A DNA stretch of 64,000 bases. Source: Druceiella hillmani (lineage: Eukaryota; Arthropoda; Insecta; Lepidoptera; Hepialidae). Shown in pieces: positions 1 to 11,352 of the stretch. The stretch covers positions 8,066,001 through 8,130,000 of the forward strand of contig JAYKKI010000074.1 in NCBI GenBank assembly GCA_039881145.1, in the 5' to 3' direction. The notes under the pieces were generated by a model. It did no database searches. It was not told where the DNA came from and was given only the letters and a program-made list of their open reading frames with translations. The translations under genes were made by a program, and so were the position numbers. Numbering within the stretch: position 1 is the stretch's first letter; each line of letters opens with the position of its first letter.

Positions 1-416
1 GAAAAAAAAATAAAGTGTGAAATGTGCATAAGCGCTTTAGTCGACAAAAATGAATGACAAAAAACGATTAGGTTTAATAGCGTTTAAAAATAAAGGCGGA
101 TTAATTTACCAGTCAGAAGACGTCATAAATATATGTAAAATTACTGAAACATTCATGAAGTATATTGTAAACAAATATCACAATTTCGATTTGAAACCGC
201 ATCATACAAAACCAATGATTTTCAATAAAATACAAGCATATTTTTTAGGACACAATGTATTTTATTCTCTTACAATCCATCAGTTTGACCAATTTGCGAC
301 CGAAAATCACGTCATCCATCTTAGATGAGCCGTGGTTTAGAGATACATAGGTGTTCGATTTCGCTATCTAATTACTTGTATGAGGCAAACTACCACAAAA
401 CGATAAGTATTAAATA
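1..416 (+). pseudogene. P-element/THAP-type transposase, C-terminal remnant, broken
   Basis: This is a decayed fragment of a DNA-transposon transposase that resembles the C-terminal part of P-element/THAP9-like transposases. Reading frame 1 from base 1 gives a CxxC-type stretch (CEMC) running into ALVDKNE. The reading then shifts frame at about base 50 into a 92-residue ORF with the family-like string AFKNKGGLIYQSEDVINIC and, near its end, HQFDQFATENHVIHLR. After a TGA at 326-328 the same frame continues with family-like residues (AVV, RYIGVRFRYL, RQTTTKR) through a TAG to about base 416. The frameshift and stops show it is not functional. The rest of the element lies left of the window, so the true start cannot be seen. 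The family assignment is from remembered motif patterns; the decay is directly visible. Confidence 0.6.
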
Positions 417-454
417 AGTATATACTATTTCGAAGTCAGTAGTTAAAAGAATTG

Positions 455-690
455 TATTCTTTCTGTCTTAAAAAAAACGACAAATAATTTTATTAATGTA
501 CATGAGTACAGGAAACTATGTACAATATTTGGTGTTTTGGGGCCAAAATGGTTATTTAATATCACGAGTGACTTTCTGTCAACTGAGAATCGAACCCAAA
601 GCCTCCAGCAGCTGAAGTGTGATTCGGCTATCGTAGTCGTAGATATTATTAGTGGATTACTACCATAATTTGAGTGTTGTTTTATTTTAG
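455..690 (-). repeat. SINE-like repeat with tRNA-type box B
   Basis: Read on the minus strand, this stretch has a tRNA-promoter-like B box ('gggttcgattctc', near 588-603). Upstream of it is a weaker A-box-like 'atagccgaatcac'. Downstream is an AT-rich body ending in 'ttaataaaattatttg' around 480-497. This layout is that of tRNA-derived SINEs, which are common in insects. There is no clear poly-A or tandem tail and I cannot see target-site duplications. It overlaps a 94-codon minus-strand ORF that I regard as incidental. Confidence 0.4.
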
Positions 691-2424
691 TTCTGAACAC
701 TAAGTGAACCCAAAAAATTAAAATCAAGGATAATTAACAATTTTGAATTTGTAAATTTTTAGCCGATCAATGAATGACGTTACATTTTGTTTCATAATTA
801 TGTACGTTATGAAGACACACATCCTCGGAAAAATATATAATTAGCAACATTGCCGAAATAGACCTTTAATTTAAAACACGAAATTTGTTTCACGTTTAGT
901 AAATAATTGGAGATATTGCATTACTACACTATCCCCAATCATATCTTAATTTCCTTTCAAAAGAGACGTCGAACTGCTTTAGGCCGCTTCGTGTTCAGAT
1001 CACTGAAATAAATAACAGCAATAAACCCATAATATCATCCCGGAAATCCGTAAAGCCACGGCACGTACTGGTGAGCAACCTCTCTTCGTAGGTTTTTTCT
1101 CAAACCCTCCAGACAAGGATGTATTGCATTGTAGCATCTAAAAATAGAATCGTGTTGATGCGGAGAGGTAAGGGTGGAAACCGCCCTTCCGCCCCGCGGA
1201 TGAGGGTATCCAGCCCACCTTGTCGCGGAGACTAACTACTATACTGTCTTAAAGATCCAGTTACGAATTGCCGCGCGTTAAATTTACATATTCACATAGA
1301 CATTATATTATTTGAGGTGTCTTTTCAGCTTTCGCATAGAACGAAGCCGCGGATAAGAGAGTTAAATTGACAGTCGACTTTATAATTTGACATTTCAGCA
1401 TTATGCTGTTATTTATGAGTTGAACTCGATTGTGGGTAATGTATTTAAATTAGAAGTTGAATAGATAGAAGTGTTAATTTGGGTAAAGATTAATGGGACT
1501 TGGATTGTTCTTAAATGTGACACGTGTTGGTATATTTAAACAATAAGATGAACGTTTTTAATTTTTTTATTTACCTAATTGAATTTTCTCTACATACGTA
1601 GATTTTTTCAGAAAAAATATGGGACTTAAATTAAAATGTTGGTTGTTCTTATAAAAAATAAAAGGAGCAGAGTTCACACTACGATGGTTACAAACTTCCT
1701 TTAAACTATTTATAAATATTATTTTTCACTATACAAAAATGATGTATTGTCTAACATATATTTAATAGGTGTAAGACAAATAACTTGGTGGCTTAAATAA
1801 TTTTGCATCGAAGTACTCACTAAATGCCGTTATCATGAATTTTATCAGGATAGCGGTATTTACAGGATCAAATGTGACAAAAAGGAGCCGGCGAGGAGGG
1901 GGAAGATGTTTATGTAGGCTCATGGCAAAAATTCAGTTAGAGAAAATTAATATGTTTTAAGACCTCCTCAATGACACTTTACTTAATGGGGTTCGTGAAA
2001 AAATTCATTTCCTACTCAAGTTTTATATGAGAAGATAAAGTACAAAACAATTAAAATTGTCCTTTTTATATTTCCACGTGTTTATGTAACTAATACTTTC
2101 CTTTTAAATTAAATTATAGTCGGTTTCAGATTGCAGGAACTGTATCGTGACATACGGACAGAAATTATAAGGATTCTTTTTAGCCTACTAATTATGGTAC
2201 CGTAAAATGAGCTTTATTTAGTTGTTCACATGTTTGGATTCTACTATTTGCCTATTGTGGCCTATTAGTCAAAGCGTAATTGTCACTTGCAGTAGTCAAT
2301 TAGGTCGCATGGTATAGTTTATTCATTTGTTTTAATTAACATTGATTGTGACTTATCTGAATATTACTGTTTAAGGAAGTTATTCTAAGTGCAGACATAA
2401 TACAATTATTTATTTTACTGACTA
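691..2424. other. Unassigned non-coding stretch with one GC-richer patch
   Basis: I see no gene here. Most of it is AT-rich with frequent stops in all frames. The exception is about 1020-1240, which is much richer in G and C ('ggaaaccgcccttccgccc', 'ccccgcggatgagggtatcc'). It contains a 25-codon ORF starting at the ATG near 1157, with no recognisable product. It could be an old repeat fragment or a small regulatory patch. Confidence 0.4.
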
Positions 2425-3085
2425 CGTATTACGTTAAAATGTTTTATGTATTACTATAGTTTCACAAAGGAAAAGTAAATGAAAATAGATTATAATTTTC
2501 GTTTTAATTGATTTCATTTCGAAAATATATAATTTTGAAAATACTAAAAATTTTTAAACTCATATTCGCAATAATTAGACGTACGACATCGCCGTATTAC
2601 GTTAAAATGTTTTATAAATTACTATAGTTTCACAAAGGAAAAAGTAAATGAAAATATATTATAATTTTCGTTTTAATTAAATTTAATTTCCATAATATAT
2701 GATTTTGAAAATACTAAACATTTTTAAACTAATATTCGCAATAATTAGCAGTAAGACATCGCCGTATTACATTAAAATGTTTTGTAAATTACTATAGTTT
2801 CACAAAGGAAAAAGTAAATGAAAATAGATTATAATTTTCGTTTTAACTGATTTCATTTCAAAAATATATAATTTTGAAAATACTAAACATTTTTAAACTA
2901 ATATTCGCAATAATTAGACGTAAGACATCGCCGTATTACGTTAAAATGTTTTATAAATTACTATGGTTTCACAAAGGAAAAAGTAAATGAAAATAGATTA
3001 TAATTTTCGTTTTAATTGCTTTCATTTCGAAAATAAATAATTTTGAAAATACTAAACATTTTAAATTAATATTCGCAATAATTAG
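2425..3085 (+). repeat. Tandem repeat, ~169-bp unit, four copies
   Basis: Four head-to-tail copies of an AT-rich unit are visible. The landmark 'cgtattac(g/a)ttaaaatg' starts at 2425, 2593, 2763 and 2932, giving periods of 168, 170 and 169 bases. Each copy carries 'tttcacaaaggaaa', 'attataattttcgtttta' and 'attcgcaataattag', and the last copy ends at about 3085. Copies differ by scattered substitutions and single-base indels. Copies 2-4 are more alike than copy 1, as expected for unequal exchange. There is no coding potential. The unit is close to the length of many insect satellite monomers. Confidence 0.93.
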
Positions 3086-3990
3086 TTATTAATTGTAAAG
3101 AGGAAGAATTACATAATTCTATCTTAAAATGTATAATTCGCTTTCTGAATCAGTGCGCCAAAAGGGAGTTTTTTTAATAATTGCTTATATTTTACACTTG
3201 AATTACAAGCATAAAATTTAATGTAAATAAAGGTATTGTATCAATACAACGGTATTCCAAGATTTGTTAACTTTCAGAGGAGACATTTTATAATTTAATT
3301 TACCCCGTTGTGCGACAAAATTGCAGAGGATCTTAACAAATTTTACGTTTGTTTCGAAAAAAAAAATGATTCCCTATTGTCATTTTCCGTAGTGTTATTT
3401 CTATACGGTGGAAATTAAAAAAAAATTATGCCTTCTATTTCTCACTTCATTGATTTTAATAAACGTTAATATTTTGTCTTGATTTCCATGATGAAAATGA
3501 ACTTTTAATAATTGTTATATTTACGTTTAGAATTTAGATTTACAAATCAGAATTTAAAATTAATATTACAACTAAAATTAAAAGTTATAAAATAAGAATC
3601 TCAATTTGTGATATCTTGCTTAAATATAGTGAATAATAGTGAAATTAGATAGAACAGTAGAACATTCCACGTAGAAACAGATCTCAACTACATTTTGAAA
3701 GAACTTTCCAATTATCATTACATTCAATAAATCAGTCGAAGGGTTGTGTGAAAAAGAAATTCGATTAAACTGTACGGGGATGGGGAGGTATTTCAACTTT
3801 TTTATTATTAACGAATTCTGCAACACTTGCTGGAAAAATTTTATAAACATGGGTGTAAAACTATATAATGTGAGGCCGTGACAGATGGATACGACAAAAT
3901 TATAAATATTTCTCGTTTCATTATGGAACTTTAAAAATATTAGTACCAGTTAGGGACTCTTTCCAGATGTTTGCAATTTATATTTGAAGA
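3086..3990. other. AT-rich, nothing recognised
   Basis: This stretch holds runs of A and T, a 76-codon minus-strand ORF (3620-3850) without recognisable motifs, and no repeat I can define. The ORF is best explained by chance. Confidence 0.4.
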
Positions 3991-4179
3991 CACAATTAAA
4001 TGAAACTACGTGATGTAGTATTGTTTCTACTTTCTTTAAGTTCTTTACCACGACCTAGGTTTCGTTGTAATGCAACATCTTCAGGTGGGCTATTAGCATA
4101 ATAATATTACATCACGTAGTTTCATTTAATTGTGAATAATGAATTTCTACAAAATTAATGCCAAATATATTCAATATTT
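3991..4179 (+). repeat. Foldback repeat family, copy A
   Basis: The left arm 'cacaattaaatgaaactacg' starts at 3991. Its inverted copy ('cgtagtttcatttaattgtg') ends at 4134, giving terminal arms of about 30 bases. Between them lie 'tctactttctttaagttctt', 'accacgacctaggtttcgtt' and 'cttcaggtgggctattagc'. To the right is a shared tail 'gaataatgaatttctac...gccaaatatattcaat'. Four other copies occur in this window (8944, 16052, 40851, 60118). This copy lacks the central hairpin partner arm present in copies B and E. It has no coding capacity and is probably a non-autonomous transposable element. Confidence 0.85.
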
Positions 4180-5024
4180 TTGAAGAAACAATTTATTGTT
4201 TGCAAACTATTTGCTTTTAAAATCTAATATGTTTAGCCTAGTTAATTATGTACCTAAAGTGCTATACCGCAGTGGTTATATTTTTTTGTAGCCGGTCAAC
4301 TAACGCTATCGATGTTTGATAAGTGCTTTTTCCTTTTTCTCGCTTGGGTTGCAATCTCAACCGCTAAAATGTCGACGGCGTTCGCCGAAATTTATACATA
4401 AAAAAGTAATTTTTTTGATATTGATTACGTATTAAGCTCCGTAAAACACGTTTACAGTAAAATATAATAAGAGTCTTTTGTACGTATGTATTAGGGCGGG
4501 TTGAAGAACATTTTTTTTCGATTATCGTGATGTAACGCTTGAAACAAGTCGTCTTCTCACTAATAACGGAAACATATTTCAGAAACAATGACTCATTTAA
4601 TAACAATATTTTTGGTATGACTTTATATTTAGAAGTACGTCTGATATGATGTGTTGTCGCTAATGTTGCTAAAGTTTGGACGGTTGTTTTCTGCAACTAA
4701 ATAACGAATCACTACTTTGTAGTGCGTGTATTTCATATAACGGAGTAGTACATGGATTATGTATTATCTATGATTTCGCACATGTGGAATACTGATTCCG
4801 CAAAAACTATCTTTAGAAGTTAGTTAGTCAATCGCGCCTAAAAATCATGATAGGTTTTCTTATAACTCGCCTCGATATAGTTCATGTTCGAACTAAGATA
4901 TCAGTCATCCTACTCCTTATTATAACACTGTAATTTTAAACCGGGAAATAACATTATTCCTATAGGTTGACACTTGGTGTTTTCGTTCAATAATTAAATT
5001 TTAGTACAGCAACATGTCAATGAA
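4180..5024. other. Non-coding, nothing recognised
   Basis: A 110-codon minus-strand ORF (4364-4696) shows no family motif, and its composition follows its surroundings. A slightly GC-richer spot near 4300-4390 ('cgacggcgttcgccg') has no assignable role. Confidence 0.35.
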
Positions 5025-5150
5025 TGACGTAATGTCTAATCAAGGATTTAATATTATAGACGGATGTTGCGTCATCGGGTTACAGACAAATCCTAAAGAT
5101 TTAATTGAAAATCCATGCGAACGATGCTGCGAGTAAAAAGCTGGTAATAC
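5025..5150 (-). repeat. Fragment of a 'cccgcgac-ttcg-cgtgg' type dispersed repeat
   Basis: Read on the minus strand, 'agctttttactcgcagcatc' followed by 'gttcgcatggattttc' is a diverged version of the opening common to a class of arthropod dispersed repeats. The copy at 48929 has a much better preserved version of this opening. Only about 100 bases resemble it. The assignment depends on recalled consensus and on the internal comparison. Confidence 0.4.
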
Positions 5151-5860
5151 ATACTATTAAGCTACACCACAACGGGCTGCCCCTGTATAACGTAGTTTAA
5201 AAGTATGTAAATAATAATTTAGGTCAAAAATATTTTCTCTGTAAATAAATAAATATATAGACGGCTTTTATTTGAAGTGTTACTTCACCATAATCACTAT
5301 ACCCCAGTACGCATGCGAGACAATTTATGACTATTTTCATTTGTAGCGATGTTTGCTGTGGCCTTATGTTGACGTTTACAAAGTTCACACATGTCAACAT
5401 TATTCCCCCCTTTCACGCTATGCCAATTGAATAGAGAATGACTCCAGTCAGATTAGGGAGATTTGTACGATACAAGGTTAATCATAATATCGAATACGTC
5501 GGATCTCAGAATTTAATCAGGCAGTCGTTCAGAAATTGATGCCAATGTATTATACGCTGCCTACGTTGGTAGATTAGGTTCTTCGGGTTACGCGCGGGCT
5601 TAGTTAAATTGATACTCAATATTAGTATTCGAATAATATCTCTGAACACCATTACATTCTATGTTTAGGGGATTTAGATATTCAGTGTTTAGTTTAATTT
5701 TAAATGAAAACAAACGTACGAATTTTGATTATTAATTGAATTGTATGAAAGGTGTAAATATAATTTTAGTTTCAAAATAATGTTTGATATAAAATCATTT
5801 TTTGTTATTTTATAGATAATATACAAATTTATTATTCATTTTGTGGTTAAATATATAATT
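5151..5860. other. Non-coding, nothing recognised
   Basis: AT-rich sequence with no ORF of interest, repeat or hairpin that I could define. Confidence 0.35.
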
Positions 5861-5910
5861 TACTAGCGGTCCGTCCCAGTTTTGCCGTGATTGCGTTTTA
5901 TTTATTCGCT
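5861..5910 (+). repeat. Possible 5' end of a decayed non-LTR/SINE-type repeat
   Basis: The string 'actagcggtccgtcccagtt' followed by 'ttgccgtgattgcg' resembles the opening of a widespread arthropod repeat ('actagcggtccgcc...cttcgcc'). The similarity fades after about 50 bases, so only the edge is called. Confidence 0.35.
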
Positions 5911-7346
5911 TTTTTGTATTATATTTATTGACGCTATTCCAAAATATTTGGTTTTTTAAACTGTACTTTAGCCCAACACAGACCAAGGAGGCTCGTCTGT
6001 TGTTTTAATGATTTTAAAGTTTAACTCAAGAATGCGCTCGACTGCCTTCTCTTGAGTTTATAATTACTCATTGTCATGTGGTCACCTGGACATAATAAGC
6101 TATTCGGTAGTACAAGTTTTGCGTTAATCGTTTAAACCGTTTTCGTATCAAACTCTATAAAGCAAATGAAACCATTCTATTTGTAAAATGAATATGATTG
6201 TTTTTTAAATCCCTTGTAATGGAATAATACAAATCGAAAACATTCCGTTTCCTTTTACTGCAATCAATTGTTTCCTTAGAAATATTTAAAATTTATGGCA
6301 GTATTAGTTTTATTTCATGGGTACTAGTGAATGTAAATAACAATATTTGTAACACTATTACGTAAACAACTTAACAAATAGAAGACAATTTCAAGGTCTA
6401 TAGAACTAGTTTCATCGTAAATTTCAGTCTTATGTAACTTACAACCGGAACGGTGTCGACATGTGCTGAGGTCGAAAGTTCTGTAAATAGTTTTGTGTTC
6501 GGGTATTAGTACTTTCGTGTCATTATGAATTAAATTAAATTATGAATATAATTGTGTTGTGTTTATTAGATTTTTGCAAATTTCTTTTGCAATAGACATG
6601 GAATATTTATTGGAAAAAAAATTAGTTAAGCATAAAGAGTACTCGAGACATATTTTTAAGCAAATATAAATGTTGAAATATTTAAGGTCATTTATTTATA
6701 TTAACAATTTACATATAACTAACGTTTTTCACCATGCTGGTAAATATTTGCTAGAGTTGAATTGAGATTCTTATTTGAAAAATCTACAGGCAAAATTTTA
6801 TGTAGGTGTAAAACAGTATATATTTTGAGGTTGGGAGTGATGGAGGGACGGACATGACAACATTATAAAGGTTACTTATAACACATTTTCAAGTAATTTA
6901 CTTATACTTTCCACCTGATATACTAGGCAATATAATCACTATTCAATAATCAGGAACCTTGATTATCAAATAGTAGTCATGTTATCATGTTATTTGCACA
7001 TGCACAAGTAAAATATTCTGAATTCCTCAAAAACTGTAATTTCCCAGAACCATCCTTGTAATTTTTCAATAAACTTTTAATAATCCAGTTTTTTATCATA
7101 AGGTTACCACGCATGGTTCCATTATTATACTAAATTTCTGCATTATTTTTTTACGTTACAGGGTTTCTAAAAAAACATCTATGATAGACGGGAATACATA
7201 TGCTGTAAGGTTATTAAATAGCGCTCAAATCACCCAGCTACTGATCACGACAAACAGTAATATTTAGGTTAGTCTATTTATTAACAAACGAAAACGTGAC
7301 AACGTTGGAGATAATATATCACAACGAAAGAGAAGTTCAGTAGGTG
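5911..7346. other. Non-coding, nothing recognised
   Basis: AT-rich with no long frames. An interrupted duplication 'aactcaagaatgcgctcg...tctcttgagttta' around 6020-6060 forms a weak inverted repeat. No gene or element can be supported. Confidence 0.35.
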
Positions 7347-7405
7347 CAGATTTTGGCCATTCAGGGTTATACCGTACTTGTATAGCCCTGAATGATCAAA
7401 ATCTG
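7347..7405. other. 59-nt hairpin, 25-bp imperfect stem
   Basis: Arm 7347-7371 ('cagattttggccattcaggg' onward) pairs with 7381-7405 ('ccctgaatgatcaaaatctg' at its end) with about three mismatches, across a 9-base loop (7372-7380). The size and mostly paired stem are compatible with a small-RNA precursor. The core of a short foldback transposon is equally likely. I saw no second copy in the window. Confidence 0.75.
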
Positions 7406-8194
7406 AATTTTTTTCATTGCAAGGTAGACGGAACCGATCGTCTATATTTTTTGGACAATGATCGCGATAGAAGATATTTTTAGAGAAGAAATGTCTATAG
7501 TGTCAGTTTCCCCTAAAATTCGTTTTTATAATAATACTTACCTGAGCGGTGTACGATTAATAGGCCATTATATTTAAATATTTATATCATATTTTTCGTA
7601 TTTTACCAATCTTTCATAATTCGGCTGTTAATGCTGGAAAAATAATATTAGTATTTGTTTCATCGCAATCTCCTCTTGATGGCGGTACTAAAGACCCTAT
7701 TTGAAGATACTTATTACTTTCTAAATATGGATTTGGGAGAACAATTTACGGTTTTAACCTGTTTAATAAAAGCATTAAAGTATGCATAGTAGTCACAAAT
7801 AGGAAATATTAGAAAACTTGTTAAACATGAGTTGAACTCGCATTACGAGGATATCGTAAACATTTAGAAATTTATAAACATTTAATGGTACATAATATTT
7901 CTATTAAACTATTTACAAAATTTTAATTTTTCAGAATGAAAATATATTGCCTATAATATCGTTCACAGATGCATATTTAAAAAAAATGTTTATGAGTTAT
8001 AACTACATATTAAATTTTGTTTTCCTTTATTAGTACTGGGAGACCTTACTTCTTGCCAAATTTAAATAATTTCAATTAGGTCAAGAGAAGGGAACTATAG
8101 GTATTGATTTATTTGCGAGCGGGAAATGTGCAGCATAAATGCTGGTATTATTAGGGTTTTTCTTAATCGTGTTGACTTAGAAGTTTGATTTCTT
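7406..8194. other. AT-rich, nothing recognised
   Basis: There is no gene, tandem repeat or strong hairpin visible. Confidence 0.35.
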
Positions 8195-8352
8195 TTCAGC
8201 TCTAAGCGACCGTAGACTTAAGTATTAGATATCAATTTCACCTTGATACCTCCACGTGTTATTGAGAAAAAGAGTCTTGATAGACCGACAGACGGACAAC
8301 TAAGTGATCCTATAAGGGTTCCTTTTTTCCTTTTGACCTACGGAACCCTAAA
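8195..8352 (+). repeat. Dispersed repeat with 'ggaaccctaaa' tail, plus orientation
   Basis: The stretch contains 'gaccgacagacggacaacta', then 'gatcctataagggttcc', and ends 'cctacggaaccctaaaa'. This matches my memory of a very common lepidopteran dispersed repeat whose right end carries that tail. Related pieces lie at 22536 (inverted), 41060 and, more diverged, 63399. It has no coding capacity. Confidence 0.6.
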
Positions 8353-8943
8353 ATCGAATGTAAAGCTAAACTGAAAATGTTGATCTGCAACTTATCTGAT
8401 TTACGTATATAAAGTGAGGTGATATATTCTCAAACGTTAGTCAAAAAATGATGATTCCTGTATATCGACGTGTATACGCTCACCCTAGACCCGCGAGAGA
8501 ACTCTGCCGTCGGCAGTTAAAGTAGGTCGTCCTGTTTCCGTGTGAGACGATTTATGGACCGAACATTTATATACATCTATGTATGTATTCCAAGTCTCTC
8601 CGCGCCCAGTCACGCTTTTTGTACTGTATTATTTCAGGGAACGTGTATGTTTTCGTATTTCCTACTGACGTTTGGTTACTTTTGTTAGAGAATTTGCTCA
8701 TGGCCAATCGTAAACGAAATGCTTGTTTACATTGTTCTTTGGAAATTGTTAGGAGATTTAAACGTAATACGATTTGTTTTTCTTGAATACAGATTAATTT
8801 ATAATTAAGATTTTTTCGGATTCTCCTCGAAAATATAACATTAAAATTGTCAGTAACGTATTTTTTTTTATTTGGACTTTTTTTACTGAGAAATAAATTA
8901 TACTGTAATGAATAAAATATTGTTTACTTTTAATATTTCTTGA
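8353..8943. other. Non-coding with a moderately GC-richer patch
   Basis: Around 8480-8600 the sequence is GC-richer ('cctagacccgcgagagaact', 'gtctctccgcgcccagtcac'). It is followed by a pyrimidine-rich 'attatttcag' at about 8627-8636 that could serve as a splice acceptor. The 67-codon plus-strand ORF across it (8583-8786) has no recognisable motif. I call no gene. Confidence 0.3.
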
Positions 8944-9121
8944 ACATCTTCAGGTGGGTTATTAGCAAAGATCTTTGCTAAAAGCCCACCTGAAGATGTA
9001 ATACAACGAAACCTATGTCGTGGTAAAGAACTTAAAGAAAGTAGAAATAATACTACATCTCGTAGTTTCATTTAATTGTGAATAATGAATTTCTACGAAA
9101 TTAACGCCAAATATATTCAAT
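8944..9121 (+). repeat. Foldback repeat family, copy B
   Basis: The copy begins with a hairpin: 'catcttcaggtgggttatta' pairs with 'aaaagcccacctgaagatg' around a short 'gcaaagatctttgct' centre. It then runs through the family body in inverted order (tacaacgaaacctatgtcgt, aagaacttaaagaaagtaga, cgtagtttcatttaattgtg). It ends in the shared tail through 'gccaaatatattcaat'. Unlike copy A it lacks the left 'cacaattaaatgaaactacg' arm, so it is a one-sided derivative of a longer palindromic element. Confidence 0.85.
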
Positions 9122-10562
9122 AATTGTAAATAAATTAATAATAATGCTATTTATCCCTAAATCTATAAATATCGTATAGCCGTTTGTCGCAGCGTGTAGT
9201 GCGGATTCCATTGGTTCATAAGAAGTTTTATTTTATAGAAAGTTAAGTTACTTTTAAATGATAATTTTATCGAAATATGTTAATAACATTTGCATGACAT
9301 CAAGGCAAACAGATTGACCGTCAAAAAATGGCAAAATGTGGATATGTAAAGCGTAAAGGTATACTTGAAGTTCGTACCATTCGTAAGAAATGCGTACACA
9401 ATCTTTGGGTGTGTCGGTTTCGTATAAATTGTGTTTTGTTAACGTTCCAATAACTTGATAAGTAATGAAAATATAAATAAAATGTATGAAATATTTTTTT
9501 ATATTTCATTTTAATTTGATAAACGTATATTATAATGTTTACGCTATCCTTATTACTCGTTTTGTAATATAGATTTAAATTGTTCAAAAAAAAGATATGT
9601 CCTGTAATAAGACGCTCGTAATGTTCACTTATAAACTATATTACTAATGCTTCCAAATTAGTTCACATTTTTTTACTGATAATTTTCGAGATCGTGAGAT
9701 ATAGAAAAAAAATTAGATTGTGAAACTAATTATACATATATATTTGAACTCGCCTTTTACTAAGTTTTCAATTGACTTGGTAAAAGGTGACTCAACACGA
9801 TTACGTTGAAAATATTTTGTGGCTTCTATTTAAACTGCCTAATAAAATGAAATTCAACATGTTTTACGTAACATCTGTAAATGAGGTGAAACTATGCCAA
9901 ACTTTCTACGTCAAATGGTTTTCGAGAAAATTGGCTGCGATCGGCACCGGAGTGGTGTTATATATTAGGTTTAAAATTTTGTTATGGAATATAAAAAAAA
10001 TCAAGATAAGTATTTTATTGCTTGTACATCTTAAAAGTAATCATTATGAATCAATTTTCCAACAATACTTTCAGTGTGCTGTTTCCAAGTTTTGTAAAAT
10101 TTGATTACTAGGATGTAATATTTATTCGCTTTGTATGATATGATTAAAGAAGGTAAATAAGTGATTGCTGTATTGTAATGAAATATATTGATATATTCGT
10201 TAATTACGAAGTATATATTCACCGTAAACGCAAATTGCCCATCTATATTTGCTATCTATTTAAGAAATCTCCTTCTGCAGTAGAGTGTTCGTGTTTTCTT
10301 CACATTTCTTAATCATTCACTCGAAGTAGTTAAAAAAATAAACTTCCAAAGGTTTATTTTTACTGCATTTATCTTGTTTTAATTTTTTCATGTGATATTA
10401 AAGAATCACAATTCTTTATTCAACGGATATTTTGGTTTCACAGTTCATTCTCTTATCTCTGTTTTTGAAGAATCATACTTAAATTTTCTAAAATCTACTC
10501 TCATATGTTTTTTATTAATGACCCCGGCGCTTTACAGAGAGGACTTTGCGTATATTCATTAT
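9122..10562. other. Non-coding, unsupported small ORFs only
   Basis: ORFs of 88 codons (9321-9587, -), 105 codons (9787-10104, +) and 63 codons (10031-10222, -) show no recognisable motif. They have the composition expected of chance frames in AT-rich DNA. Confidence 0.35.
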
Positions 10563-10598
10563 CAAAACTGAATAGGGTCGCGACCCTATTCAGTTTTG
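10563..10598. repeat. Perfect 36-bp palindrome
   Basis: The half 'caaaactgaatagggtcg' is followed directly by its exact complement 'cgaccctattcagttttg', with no spacer. The flanks ('tat' and 'tca') do not extend it. A perfect spacerless palindrome of this size is unlikely by chance and unstable in the long term, so it is probably recent. Confidence 0.95.
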
Positions 10599-10959
10599 TC
10601 ATTTGTTTCATCTACCCACACCACTTATACGCCTTCTTTCCATTTTTACTTTTGTATTCTTCTTTGGGATTTTTCTCTTCGCGCTGTAAATTCATAGATT
10701 GAATAGACTTTAATTTTGTTTGACATCCCTTGTAATGTAAAATAAGTATAAACATGCTTCATTTAATATTATTAAGTATAAATGGGTTAATTTAATTTAA
10801 TCAATAGCTTAGACACATAAGAGGACCGAAGTTACACTTACGTATTTCAATTTCGATTTACCATATTCGAATAGCCATGTTCGAAATATGGTATGAAATA
10901 TGGTATTTGACATGTTCCATTACTACAAGTAGGCTAAGTCCTCAAAGCACACAGCAAAA
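10599..10959. other. Non-coding, short inverted motifs
   Basis: Contains the repeated string 'aaatatggtat' near 10885-10905 and 'accatattcgaatagccatg'. There is no gene. Confidence 0.3.
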
Positions 10960-11070
10960 GTCCCTATGAAGGGCAGCAACAATTTGTTTCCTTCGTGGAG
11001 GATAGGTGATGTGGCGCCGCACGGGTCAGTGCGTTAATGGAGTAGAAGTTCTGTGGGCGACGCGCGCTCG
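10960..11070. promoter_or_regulatory. CpG-rich block, possible regulatory element
   Basis: This is an abrupt GC- and CpG-rich island in AT-rich surroundings ('gtggcgccgcacgggtcagt', 'gggcgacgcgcgctcggttg'). No ORF of interest crosses it. It could be a promoter, an enhancer or an old repeat. The base composition is observed; any regulatory role is inference. Confidence 0.3.
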
Positions 11071-11267
11071 GTTGCCTGAAATATTTGCTTGCGTGTAGAT
11101 GAGATGAAAGTTTTTCTGGAAATGCTTAGGTTGTAATTAATTTATTATGTTGTCATTTTGTTAATTGTGAATGTTTTTTCTTCGTCTATTTTTAAATGAT
11201 TCGTAATTGTTAATTCGTACGTGACAGTTCAACTGAAGTAATAATATTAATATTTGTAAATAATTTA

Positions 11268-11306
11268 ACACACACATACACACACACATATATATATATA
11301 TACATA

Positions 11307-11352
<46 letters not shown>

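Noticed and set aside
580..650. Functional tRNA gene
   Set aside because: Only a B box and a weak A box are present; no cloverleaf with anticodon arm could be folded, so SINE-like is preferred.
2425..3085. CRISPR-like array
   Set aside because: Units are contiguous tandem copies with no unique spacers, in eukaryotic DNA.
7347..7405. Naming this hairpin as a known microRNA
   Set aside because: I do not recognise a conserved mature sequence, and no expression evidence is available from the sequence.
8583..8786. 67-codon ORF near a GC-richer patch as an exon
   Set aside because: An acceptor-like string falls inside it, but there is no consensus donor and no motif.
9787..10104. 105-codon plus-strand ORF
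   Set aside because: No recognisable motif, and composition typical of AT-rich chance frames.
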